Positions 17,165-25,440 of a DNA stretch of 32,671 nt are shown here, piece after piece. A program made the position numbers and the translations under genes. The stretch covers positions 1 through 32,671 of the forward strand of contig CABYSN010000012.1 in NCBI GenBank assembly GCA_902521645.1, in the 5' to 3' direction. A model generated the notes under the pieces. That model saw nothing but the letters and a program-made list of their open reading frames with translations, did not search any database and had not been told where the DNA came from. The DNA is from Planctomycetota bacterium. Lineage in GTDB: Bacteria; Planctomycetota; Phycisphaerae; Phycisphaerales; SM1A02. How positions within the stretch are numbered: the first letter of the stretch is position 1; every line of letters starts with the position of its first letter.

Positions 17165-17671
17165 ATGAAGAGAATTGCACGGAAAAAAACCGATTCGTTC
17201 TCCAGAAGCGATCCGGGAATCGAATGGAAGTCGATCCTGATCAGTGCTCATGTCGAATCGAACGACGGTCCGAACATGCACCTCCTGCGAGCCCGCATCA
17301 GGGACGGCGAAACGTACGAGGTCGAAGCGGAAGATGGCATCGATGACGAGCTTGCGGCTGCCTCCATATTCGTGATCGAAGAGGAGATCATTCTCAAGAC
17401 GTGTTGTCCGGACGCCATCGACAGCGACGCCACGGTCATGATGACCTTCGACCTCAGGAATGATTGCATGGTCAATGCCATGACGATCGAAACGGAAAGC
17501 GATCCGCCGATCGTGATCCGAAACCTCGACGACGACACCATCGTGGTGCTGGCGACCGGGGATGAACCCGTGCTCCTTCATCCAGGGCCATGGAATCTTC
17601 AGGCGACAGCGGTTCTTGATGGTCGTGAGAGAACGACGTTGATACGTCTGGATGACGATGTTCACGGGTGA
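17165..17671 (+). CDS. Hypothetical protein, 168 aa
   Basis: Collinear ORF between the GH38 and SolA-like genes with coding-like composition: MKRIARKKTDSFSRSDPGIEWKSILISAHVESNDG.... No family recognised. Confidence 0.55.
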   Translation: MKRIARKKTDSFSRSDPGIEWKSILISAHVESNDGPNMHLLRARIRDGETYEVEAEDGIDDELAAASIFVIEEEIILKTCCPDAIDSDATVMMTFDLRNDCMVNAMTIETESDPPIVIRNLDDDTIVVLATGDEPVLLHPGPWNLQATAVLDGRERTTLIRLDDDVHG

Positions 17672-17732
17672 GATCCGCGACTACGGGCCAAATCAAAGGT
17701 GGTAGAGTTGACCGGTCCACATCGGAGCCGGA

Positions 17733-18887
17733 ATGCCCACTTCACACAGACATCAGATCGCGATACTGGGACTTGGCGGCATCGGTAGCGCCGCATTTCA
17801 TGAACTGAGTCGTCGTGGGATCGATGTGATCGGAATCGATCGAGAACGACCCCCGCACGAACTGGGCTCCTCCCACGGACAATCGCGAATCTTCAGGGTC
17901 GCCTACTTCGAACACCCCGATTACGTGCCGCTCGCGATCAGGGCGAGAGAACGTTGGGTCGAGATCGAGGCGAACGATTCGAGGAGGGTCTTCATACCGA
18001 CAGGTGGTGCCTGGGTGGGCAAGGAAGATGGGAGACACGTGGGAGACTCCCGGATGGCGGCGGATCTTCATGGCCTCCGATACGACATGCTCGATGGATC
18101 CGAAACCACGAAACGCTGGCCGGCACTTCGAGTTCCGGATGGGCAGGTCTGTTTTCACGAACCCGATGCCGGCGTGGTGTGCCCGGAACATGCCATCAGG
18201 CATTTTCTCGAGAACGGTGAAGAACACGGGGGAAGGGTTCTCTGCGGTCAGACGATCAAGTCGGTGAGGCCGGAGGATGATGGCGTGCGAATTCTCCTGG
18301 AGCGGGATGAGATCATCGCGGAGAAGGTGATCTGCGCGCTCGGACCCTGGACGGATGATCTGGTCCGCACGCCCGATGTCGAGCTGCAACCGACCAGACA
18401 GCTGCTGGGCTGGACACGACCTTCGAATCCGATGAGCCTGAGGGAAGGAAGACTTCCCGTATGGCTGTTCGCGGATGACGATGAGACCATCCAATACGGA
18501 TTTCCTCTCTGTGATCGATTGCCAGGGTCCTCGGGAGCGAAGGTGGCCCGTCACTACCAGCTCGAAGCGTGCGATCCAGACACGGTCGACAGGGTCATCG
18601 GTGAAGCCGACGAGGCGTTTCTGACGCGAGAGCTCGAGACCCGGATTCCTGCGGCGGCGGGACCCTTGATCGATGCCAGGGTCTGCATGTACACGATGTC
18701 CCGAGACGAACATTTCGTGATCGACCGACATCCTGATCACGATCGTGTGATCATGGCATGTGGTTTCAGCGGTCATGGCTTCAAGTTCGCTCCGGCCATC
18801 GGAGAGGGGCTTGCCGACATCGCGCTCGAAGGGAAGAGCCGTTTGTCGATGAATTTCCTGTCCTCTGCTCGATTCAAACACGAGTGA
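17733..18887 (+). CDS. FAD-dependent oxidase, SolA/monomeric sarcosine oxidase-like (N-methyl-L-tryptophan oxidase family)
   Basis: QIAILGLGGIGSAAFHELSRRG dinucleotide-binding motif; LGSSHGQSRIFRVAYFEHPDYVPLA; CMYTMSRDEHFVIDRHPDHDRVIMACGFSGHGFKFAPAIGEGLADIAL. Confidence 0.88.
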   Translation: MPTSHRHQIAILGLGGIGSAAFHELSRRGIDVIGIDRERPPHELGSSHGQSRIFRVAYFEHPDYVPLAIRARERWVEIEANDSRRVFIPTGGAWVGKEDGRHVGDSRMAADLHGLRYDMLDGSETTKRWPALRVPDGQVCFHEPDAGVVCPEHAIRHFLENGEEHGGRVLCGQTIKSVRPEDDGVRILLERDEIIAEKVICALGPWTDDLVRTPDVELQPTRQLLGWTRPSNPMSLREGRLPVWLFADDDETIQYGFPLCDRLPGSSGAKVARHYQLEACDPDTVDRVIGEADEAFLTRELETRIPAAAGPLIDARVCMYTMSRDEHFVIDRHPDHDRVIMACGFSGHGFKFAPAIGEGLADIALEGKSRLSMNFLSSARFKHE

Positions 18888-18950
18888 CGACGGAAACGGG
18901 CATAATCTGAACAAGGCCCGCAACGGGTGAATGAAAGGAACCGGACATCA

Positions 18951-19400
18951 ATGATTCTTAGAACGAGCTTCAGCAGGTTGGCCATGATCCTGATCATTGG
19001 CTCACTCGCGGCCTGCGCCCAGCTTCCAAAGGGCGTGTCACCGGACGCGGCACTCATCGGCCTCGCCGACTCGGGAAGACTGGTCCGCCTGCACCCGGGC
19101 CAGCAACTGGTCATTCAACTCGAAGCGAACATCACCACCGGCTACCAATGGGAGATCGACAAGACCATCGATCGATCGGTGTTGCTGGGTGATGGCAGCA
19201 GATTCAGCAAGACTCAGGCACAGCGAAACCAGGATGACCAGGTCAGCGAACAGTACCTGCGATTCGTCGCACAGCAACCGGGAAGAACCCGATTGCAACT
19301 CGTGTACGTGCAACCGAAGGTCGGAACACTCGGCGATTCGCCGAGATACAACGTCGATGTCATCGTCGCGCCCAGACCGGATGAGACGAAATCAGACTGA
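18951..19400 (+). CDS. Lipoprotein with chagasin-like (I42 family) cysteine-protease-inhibitor domain
   Basis: Lipobox SLAAC after a hydrophobic stretch; LHPGQQLVIQLEANITTGYQWEI matches the chagasin N-x-T-T-G-Y-x-W motif. Probable start ATG 18951 (MILRTSFSRL). Confidence 0.7.
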   Translation: MILRTSFSRLAMILIIGSLAACAQLPKGVSPDAALIGLADSGRLVRLHPGQQLVIQLEANITTGYQWEIDKTIDRSVLLGDGSRFSKTQAQRNQDDQVSEQYLRFVAQQPGRTRLQLVYVQPKVGTLGDSPRYNVDVIVAPRPDETKSD

Positions 19401-19414
19401 GAAGCGATCGCCTC

Positions 19415-20986
19415 GTGACAGAGAAAAGAACAGAAGAAGACCGCCTTCAAGACAGGCCTGATCCGAAACGGTGGATGATCCTGCTGGTGATGACAGGATC
19501 ACTGGCGATGGTCATGCTCGACACGACGATCGTGGCGGTCTCGCTACCGTCGATCCAGACATCTCTTCCAGGTGTCAGCCAGAACATGCTCGAATGGGTG
19601 ATCGTCGCCTACATGGTGGTGCTTGCATCGTTCATGGCGCTGGGGGGTCACCTTGGCGACCTTTTCGGGAAACCGAGGATGTTCTTCATCGGAGTCGTGG
19701 GGTTCGGCATTTCCTCCTGTCTGTGCGGATTGGCCTGGGACGGAACGTCATTGATCCTCTTCAGAGTGATCCAGGGTCTTTTCGCGGTCATCATGCAACC
19801 AGCTTCGAGTGCGATCGTCATCGGATCGTTCGCACCCCAGGATCGAGGGAAGGCGATGGCGGTCTATGCCGGTATCCCCCTTCTCTTTCTCACTGCAGGT
19901 CCGGTCCTTGGAGGAGTCATCACGGAGTACGGATCCTGGCGGTATTGCTTCCTGATCAACGTGCCGATCGCGATGATCGTTGGAATGGCGGTTCTGATAC
20001 TCAAGCCGAGAAATCCGGGAAGCCGGGGGAACGCATTCGATTGGTGGGGCGCGGCCCTGCTTGGCTCGGGGCTCCCGTGTCTCATCATTCCCATCCAGCA
20101 GGCAAGCGTCTGGGGTTGGGAGAATCCGTGGACGCTGGGATTGATCGTTCTGGGAGCGCTCGTACTGACGGCCTTCGTGTGGCGTGAGCTCAAGGTCGAG
20201 GATCCGATCGTGTCCCTCAGATTGTTCGCGGATCGATCTTTTCTCGGTGATTCGATACTTCTCTTCATCACTCAGGCCAGTGTCACGGGAATCACGATAT
20301 TCATCGCGATCCATCTGCAGGTGGTGATGGGTTTCAGTCCCGACCAGGCCGGAGTGGCCATGCTTCCGGTTCTGGTACCTGCGGCGATCATGATTCATTT
20401 CGCCGGCAGGTGGTACGACCGGTCCGGAGGGCGAGCACCGGTCGCCGTCGGAGGAATCGTGGTGACCATCGGACTGGCCGTCCTGGCGATCGGCACCCAG
20501 ATGCAGACCTACTTCATCATGGCGATTGGGATGGGACTGGTCGGCTTGGGCATACCATTCGTGCAGCTCCCGGCGAACACGGACGGGATGGGGCGAGTGG
20601 GCGATCGCAAGCGAGGCATGGCGAGCGGTGTTCTGCAGACCTGTCGACAATTCGGAGCCGCGATCGGCATCGCAGCGATGGGTGCGGTGATTGCAGGCGT
20701 TCAAAACGGATTGATTCGAGATGCGGACGAAGGGTCCGGTCTGCAGGGTGAGAAGGAACAGGCGATCGTGCTTGATGCGGCAAGAGGAGAACTTCCGAAA
20801 CTGGAATCCTTGCGTGCGTCCGATCCGGAACTGGCTGGTGTGATCGCGGACATCGTCTCGGAAGGCATCGTCGCCGGCCTCTGGGTGTCGACGGTGATCG
20901 GCTCGTCGATAATCATCGTTGCCTTTCTGTTTCTCGAGAACCAGCCGATCTCGAGAAGGATGTCGGGTTCCGAAGCCGCTGATTGA
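19415..20986 (+). CDS. MFS transporter, DHA2 (EmrB/QacA-type) drug:H+ antiporter family
   Basis: MVMLDTTIVAVSLPSIQ, WVIVAYMVVLASFMALGGHLGDLFGKPRMF, many transmembrane segments, 523 aa; GTG start. Confidence 0.9.
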   Translation: MTEKRTEEDRLQDRPDPKRWMILLVMTGSLAMVMLDTTIVAVSLPSIQTSLPGVSQNMLEWVIVAYMVVLASFMALGGHLGDLFGKPRMFFIGVVGFGISSCLCGLAWDGTSLILFRVIQGLFAVIMQPASSAIVIGSFAPQDRGKAMAVYAGIPLLFLTAGPVLGGVITEYGSWRYCFLINVPIAMIVGMAVLILKPRNPGSRGNAFDWWGAALLGSGLPCLIIPIQQASVWGWENPWTLGLIVLGALVLTAFVWRELKVEDPIVSLRLFADRSFLGDSILLFITQASVTGITIFIAIHLQVVMGFSPDQAGVAMLPVLVPAAIMIHFAGRWYDRSGGRAPVAVGGIVVTIGLAVLAIGTQMQTYFIMAIGMGLVGLGIPFVQLPANTDGMGRVGDRKRGMASGVLQTCRQFGAAIGIAAMGAVIAGVQNGLIRDADEGSGLQGEKEQAIVLDAARGELPKLESLRASDPELAGVIADIVSEGIVAGLWVSTVIGSSIIIVAFLFLENQPISRRMSGSEAAD

Positions 20987-21038
20987 GCTGTATGCTCTGA
21001 AGAACGCAGCCTCTGGAAGCCGATCCCTTCGGGAACGA

Positions 21039-21665
21039 ATGATGCCGATCTTTGAGAAAAACGGAAGACAGGTCGCCTTCATACATGTCCCCAAAGCGGC
21101 TGGAACAAGCATCGAGATGATGTTCAAGAACGCGGGGTGGTCGATGACTTTCTACTCGACCACAGCCGGTGGGTACGAGGTGTCGTCCCAGCACATGAGA
21201 TACTCCGAACTGAAAGAGAAGATTCCGAATCTGGATGACATACCCTCGTTCGCCATCGTCAGAGAGCCGCTTCAGAGGCTGATCAGCGAATGGGCCTATC
21301 AGACCAATCAGATGTTTTCATCGGATCTCGAATTCAATGATTTCGTCAGACATCTCGATTGCTCACTGAAACAGACCAAGATCTACTGGGACAATCACTG
21401 GAGACCCCAGGTCGACTTCCTGGATGGCCCCATCGACAAAGTAATCAAGCTGGAGAACATGACGGAGTCACTCCTCCCGTTTCTTGGTGAAAAGAACATC
21501 ATTCTCGATCCGGTGGTGCCTCACATCAACAAGAAGAAGAGGGTCGGAAAATATGACAGAGGCGCTCTGGCGATCAGTTCGGAAAGCATTGAAAGAATTC
21601 TCAGAGTGTACGAGCGTGATTACACGGAACTCGGATACCCACCTGTGATTCAAGGCAAGGAATGA
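21039..21665 (+). CDS. Sulfotransferase family protein (carbohydrate sulfotransferase-like)
   Basis: VAFIHVPKAAGTSIEMMFKNAGW (5'-PSB-like PAPS-binding loop) and FAIVREPLQRLISEWAYQ (3'-PB-like). The ORF-track start at 20919 overlaps the MFS gene, so ATG 21039/21042 is preferred. Confidence 0.8.
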   Translation: MMPIFEKNGRQVAFIHVPKAAGTSIEMMFKNAGWSMTFYSTTAGGYEVSSQHMRYSELKEKIPNLDDIPSFAIVREPLQRLISEWAYQTNQMFSSDLEFNDFVRHLDCSLKQTKIYWDNHWRPQVDFLDGPIDKVIKLENMTESLLPFLGEKNIILDPVVPHINKKKRVGKYDRGALAISSESIERILRVYERDYTELGYPPVIQGKE

Positions 21666-23134
21666 CCAGGGACAACCCTTCCAAAAAGAAGAGCAAATCA
21701 AGCAAGAGGGCGCTGATGCTGATCGGTGGCTCCGAAGCCATCGGTCAGGCTGCCGGGATCATCCGGCGACTCATCATCTTGAGAACGATCGGTCTGGAGA
21801 ATTACGGCATTGCCATTCCGATGCTTCTGGTGCTGGGTCTCCTGAACAGGCTTCTCGAGATCAATCCGGGAACGACGTTGGTCCAGGATCGCATGGGTGG
21901 GACCCGCCGATTTCGTGACGCCTTGCAGTTCGTGCAGGTGCTGAGGGGAGGCGTCTACTTTCTGATCGTGATTCTTCTGGCTGTGCCACTGGCGGTGTTC
22001 AACGATCTCGACGAACGTGAATACGTGATGGGTTTCATGTTCGTGGGACTGATTCCACTGACTCGTGGGTTGTGCCACATAGACGTTCATCGACAACTAC
22101 GACGCCGGAAGTTCGAGGCCACTGCCCTCTCCACGACGGTGAACCCGGTCATCTCGACGATCATGGTCTCGATTCTCTGTCTTTTCATGAGCAGCTTCTG
22201 GGTGCCGCTGATCGGTCGATTCATCGATTCCATCAACGCGGTGATCATGTCCTTCGTGGTTTCAAAGCGGCGCTACCGCATGCGGTACGACCATGAAAGC
22301 ACGATCAGGATCATCAAGTTCACCCTCCCGCTCATCATCGGAGGCCTGGTGGTGTTTCTTGCGCAGCACGGTGGCGAACAGTTGGTGAGTGCCTCGCAGT
22401 TTCTTTTCGGCTATTCAATCTCGAAGGTGGAAGTCGGGACACTTGCCGCGGGCGTGATGCTCGCGATGATGCCGGGAAGGATCGGTTCGAAGCTGATCAC
22501 CCAGGTGTTCTCGCCGAAGATCGCCGAAATCAAGCGACGTGGAAGGAATCTGGCCGGACTCTTCGAACAGATTCAAGGATTTGCCTTCACTCTCGGCGCT
22601 GCAACGGTGATCCTCCTGCAAGGTGGTTCGGTGATCATTCCCATCCTGCTGACTGAACGATTCGAAGCAGTCGGTCCGTTCCTGGTGGCGTTGAGCCTGT
22701 TCGGCGCGTTGCGCATCAGCGGGGCATCGACGAGGGCCTTCGCGCTTGGGATGGGCCAGAGCAAGATCATCATGTACGCGAACATCTGGACCCTGGCAGG
22801 GCTGGTCGGTTCCGTATGGGTGGTCTATGCGCAGAGGAGTCTTCTCGAAATCGCATACTGCATGGCATTCGGAGAAATACTCGCAACGCTCGTCCGATGC
22901 ATCCTGTTGAAGAGAATCATCCCGGATCTCAGCTCGGCGACGCTGTTCTTCAAACCCGCTTTCGTTCTTGCATGTGCATTCGGAGTGGGTCTGGTCCAAC
23001 GTGCGTTGATCCATGATCTCTCGATGCCCCTTTCGATCCTGGTCATCATCGCATCGATCGCCGTCGGGGCGGGCCTGCTGAGTCTCGTCTGGTCGTCGAA
23101 CCGTCGCATGATCGCACGAAAGATGTTCGGCTGA
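21662..23134 (+). CDS. Polysaccharide flippase-like integral membrane protein (MOP/Wzx superfamily)
   Basis: 490 aa, multi-span; GGSEAIGQAAGIIRRLIILRTIGLENYGIAIPMLLVLGL; ATGA overlap with the sulfotransferase gene. Confidence 0.78.
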   Translation: MTRDNPSKKKSKSSKRALMLIGGSEAIGQAAGIIRRLIILRTIGLENYGIAIPMLLVLGLLNRLLEINPGTTLVQDRMGGTRRFRDALQFVQVLRGGVYFLIVILLAVPLAVFNDLDEREYVMGFMFVGLIPLTRGLCHIDVHRQLRRRKFEATALSTTVNPVISTIMVSILCLFMSSFWVPLIGRFIDSINAVIMSFVVSKRRYRMRYDHESTIRIIKFTLPLIIGGLVVFLAQHGGEQLVSASQFLFGYSISKVEVGTLAAGVMLAMMPGRIGSKLITQVFSPKIAEIKRRGRNLAGLFEQIQGFAFTLGAATVILLQGGSVIIPILLTERFEAVGPFLVALSLFGALRISGASTRAFALGMGQSKIIMYANIWTLAGLVGSVWVVYAQRSLLEIAYCMAFGEILATLVRCILLKRIIPDLSSATLFFKPAFVLACAFGVGLVQRALIHDLSMPLSILVIIASIAVGAGLLSLVWSSNRRMIARKMFG

Positions 23135-23136
23135 GG

Positions 23137-23853
23137 TCAGGAGTCGTCGGAGACGTTCACCCATTCGTGTGCGTCATGATCGAATCGTTTGATCACGCGC
23201 GCGGGATTGCCGGCCGCGACCGAGAACGAGGGGACACTCCTGGTAACCACGCTCCCTGCTCCGATGATGGAGTTCGATCCGATGGAGACGCCCTTCAGAA
23301 TGGTTACTTTTTCACCGATCCAGACGTTGTCGCTGATTCGTGTTTCTCGTGCGATCAGAAACTCACTCTCGATGGCGGGGGTCTCTGCATCCTGCCACAT
23401 GTGATCATGGTCGGTGATGTAGCAGTTCGCCGCTATGAGAACCTTCCGTCCGATGGCGACCGATGAGACGGCCGAGATGTGTATCGATGGATGGATGATG
23501 CAGCCATCGCCAATGGTGATCACGGCGCGACCCTTTTCCGGGTTGATTGCGGTGATCCGAGCGAATCGCCAGATGCAGACGCTCTTGCCGACATGAATCG
23601 ATCGCTTTCCCTTGATCCAGTTCGGAATCGAGATTCTGGTACCCGACCCGATGGACCCGAACGTCATCCTGTCGTACATGCTCAGAAAAAGGTTGAAGAT
23701 CCGCTTGAGCGCCCGTGCAGCGATGGACTGCGGGAACTTCTTCATGCGAATCATCTCACCGTCCGGATTCCATTCGGACCGATCGAATCCCGTGCCTTCG
23801 AGATCGGGAGAGTGATCCCCCTTGATCGGATGTCGATGATCTGAAGCACACAT
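23137..23853 (-). CDS. Acyltransferase with left-handed beta-helix (hexapeptide repeat; maltose O-acetyltransferase/WbbJ-like)
   Basis: Hexapeptide-repeat C-terminus ...[54 protein letters not shown]. The start may be internal (MIRMKKFPQ or MKKFPQ). Confidence 0.88.
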   Translation of the reverse strand: MCASDHRHPIKGDHSPDLEGTGFDRSEWNPDGEMIRMKKFPQSIAARALKRIFNLFLSMYDRMTFGSIGSGTRISIPNWIKGKRSIHVGKSVCIWRFARITAINPEKGRAVITIGDGCIIHPSIHISAVSSVAIGRKVLIAANCYITDHDHMWQDAETPAIESEFLIARETRISDNVWIGEKVTILKGVSIGSNSIIGAGSVVTRSVPSFSVAAGNPARVIKRFDHDAHEWVNVSDDS

Positions 23854-23916
23854 GAGAAGACCCTAGAAGTGGATGCCCTGAACGAGAGTCTCAAGAGGAT
23901 TGAGGAACTCCGCCGA

Positions 23917-25404
23917 CTAATCGCCGGACAGTAAACTATCGACGGATGCCAGATGCAACATGAGCACCAGGGCACGATGTGATGCCGACTTGCCCTCAGT
24001 GTGACCAAGGGCCTTGAAAGGCAATGTCCCAAAATAACCAGCGTTTTCCTTGAAAAAACGTGTTTTCTGACGCTTTCTCCGGTAACGAAGCCACAACGAG
24101 GCCTTGGAAACTGCGGGCGGGATCCCTGCATCGAAGGGTATGTCGGAAAATTCCGGATAGAGACGTTTGCACGCTTCGGTCTGGAGGTCGTTCTGATGCA
24201 TCATCTCCACAGGCACGGAACGGGTCCATGAAAGGAGATCACGGTCCATGAATGGAAGTTGTATCGACGTCTGAGAACGACAGATGCCGAACGGGTTCAA
24301 GGCGATCGAACGACGTCCCCAGTTGTCGAATGTGAAGCTCGTGATCGGATTGGGTGCCTCGAGATGCCGCTGAAGTTCGATCTCGAGGTCGGAGAGAACC
24401 TCGTCGGTGCTCGCGATGGCGAATGGTGCCCGTTCAATGATCTGCTCCAGCCACCACGGTGAGGTTGCAGCGGTCAGAGCGAAAAACCGCTGTGACCAGG
24501 TGAAGAGGTCGCCGCTGCGGAGAAGCTCGGTCATCTCGGGGCTGGCCGCCGAATTTCTGGTGAGACTTCCGGCGCCAAGTCCGTCGTACCAGGGCATCCC
24601 ACCGGAGAGAAGTTCGTTCCAGAGAGGAAGGAGCCAGACATGTTCGAGTGCCTCGAATCCACACGCGACATGCCTGTCACGTTCCGACTTCAACCAATCG
24701 GGCTGGTGCGGAGAAATCTCCGTGAAAGACGCATCCAGTCGGTGTGCGACCCGAGAGGCGAGAGTCACATCGCTCGGATCATCTCCCGCGGGAGAACCGA
24801 GAGAGAGCGTTCGTCGCGGAAAGTGCCCATGACGGTGAAGTTCGAGCAAGATCATGCGTGAATCGCGTCCTCCGGAAAGCGGAAGATCGAAGGACTCATC
24901 GTCAGGCAGACGGCGTTTCATGGCGGTCTGAAATCGATCGATCCAGCCATCGAGGGCCTCGGGCACCGAGTTCGGAGGAGACGCCTCGACATAACGAGAC
25001 GTTTCGATCTCAAGGTGCCCGTCGGACCATCTCATGCGAGCTGCCGACGGCACACGATTGATGCCCTGAAAGAGCGTGCGATCTCCGATCAGGAAACCGG
25101 CACGACAGAAAAAACCAAGGGCGATGGGGTCGATTTCACGACGTTCGAGACGTTCGAGGATCGTCAATGGAGAATCCGAGACGATGATTCGATTCGTGCC
25201 GTGGTGGTAATAGAGAGGAAGATAGCCGTGCCGGTCGGCCTCCACGATCAAGGACCCGCCATCCCATTTCCAGCCACCAGAAACTCCGCATTCCAGTCCC
25301 TGCTCGTCAGGAACGGAACGGCCGAAACGCGCCTGTACCGTGCCCGCCTCTTCGACGACACCATCGCGGGCGTGAAGTTCAATCCAGGTGAATTGATCGA
25401 TCAT
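23917..25404 (-). CDS. Asparagine-synthase-like protein (ATP-pyrophosphatase domain) with truncated glutaminase region
   Basis: PP-loop FDLPLSGGRDSRMILLEL; VEADRHGYLPLYYHHGTNRIIVSD as in AsnB-type proteins. The N-terminus MIDQFTW has no Cys2 nucleophile. Confidence 0.8.
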   Translation of the reverse strand: MIDQFTWIELHARDGVVEEAGTVQARFGRSVPDEQGLECGVSGGWKWDGGSLIVEADRHGYLPLYYHHGTNRIIVSDSPLTILERLERREIDPIALGFFCRAGFLIGDRTLFQGINRVPSAARMRWSDGHLEIETSRYVEASPPNSVPEALDGWIDRFQTAMKRRLPDDESFDLPLSGGRDSRMILLELHRHGHFPRRTLSLGSPAGDDPSDVTLASRVAHRLDASFTEISPHQPDWLKSERDRHVACGFEALEHVWLLPLWNELLSGGMPWYDGLGAGSLTRNSAASPEMTELLRSGDLFTWSQRFFALTAATSPWWLEQIIERAPFAIASTDEVLSDLEIELQRHLEAPNPITSFTFDNWGRRSIALNPFGICRSQTSIQLPFMDRDLLSWTRSVPVEMMHQNDLQTEACKRLYPEFSDIPFDAGIPPAVSKASLWLRYRRKRQKTRFFKENAGYFGTLPFKALGHTEGKSASHRALVLMLHLASVDSLLSGD

Positions 25405-25440
25405 GGAGAACCTGTTTCGGGCAAGCTGCCGGTGATGAAC

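Noticed and set aside
17742-18923. 393-aa minus-strand ORF antisense to the SolA-like oxidase
   Set aside because: The sense frame has a clear FAD-binding motif and conserved C-terminus; the antisense frame has no recognisable domain.
19748-21127. 459-aa minus-strand ORF antisense to the MFS transporter
   Set aside because: His/Arg/Asp/Ser-rich translation with no family signature; overlaps the well-supported MFS gene and the start of the sulfotransferase gene.
22415-23164. 249-aa minus-strand ORF antisense to the first flippase
   Set aside because: Composition (Arg/Asp/Gln-rich) is the antisense image of a hydrophobic membrane-protein gene.
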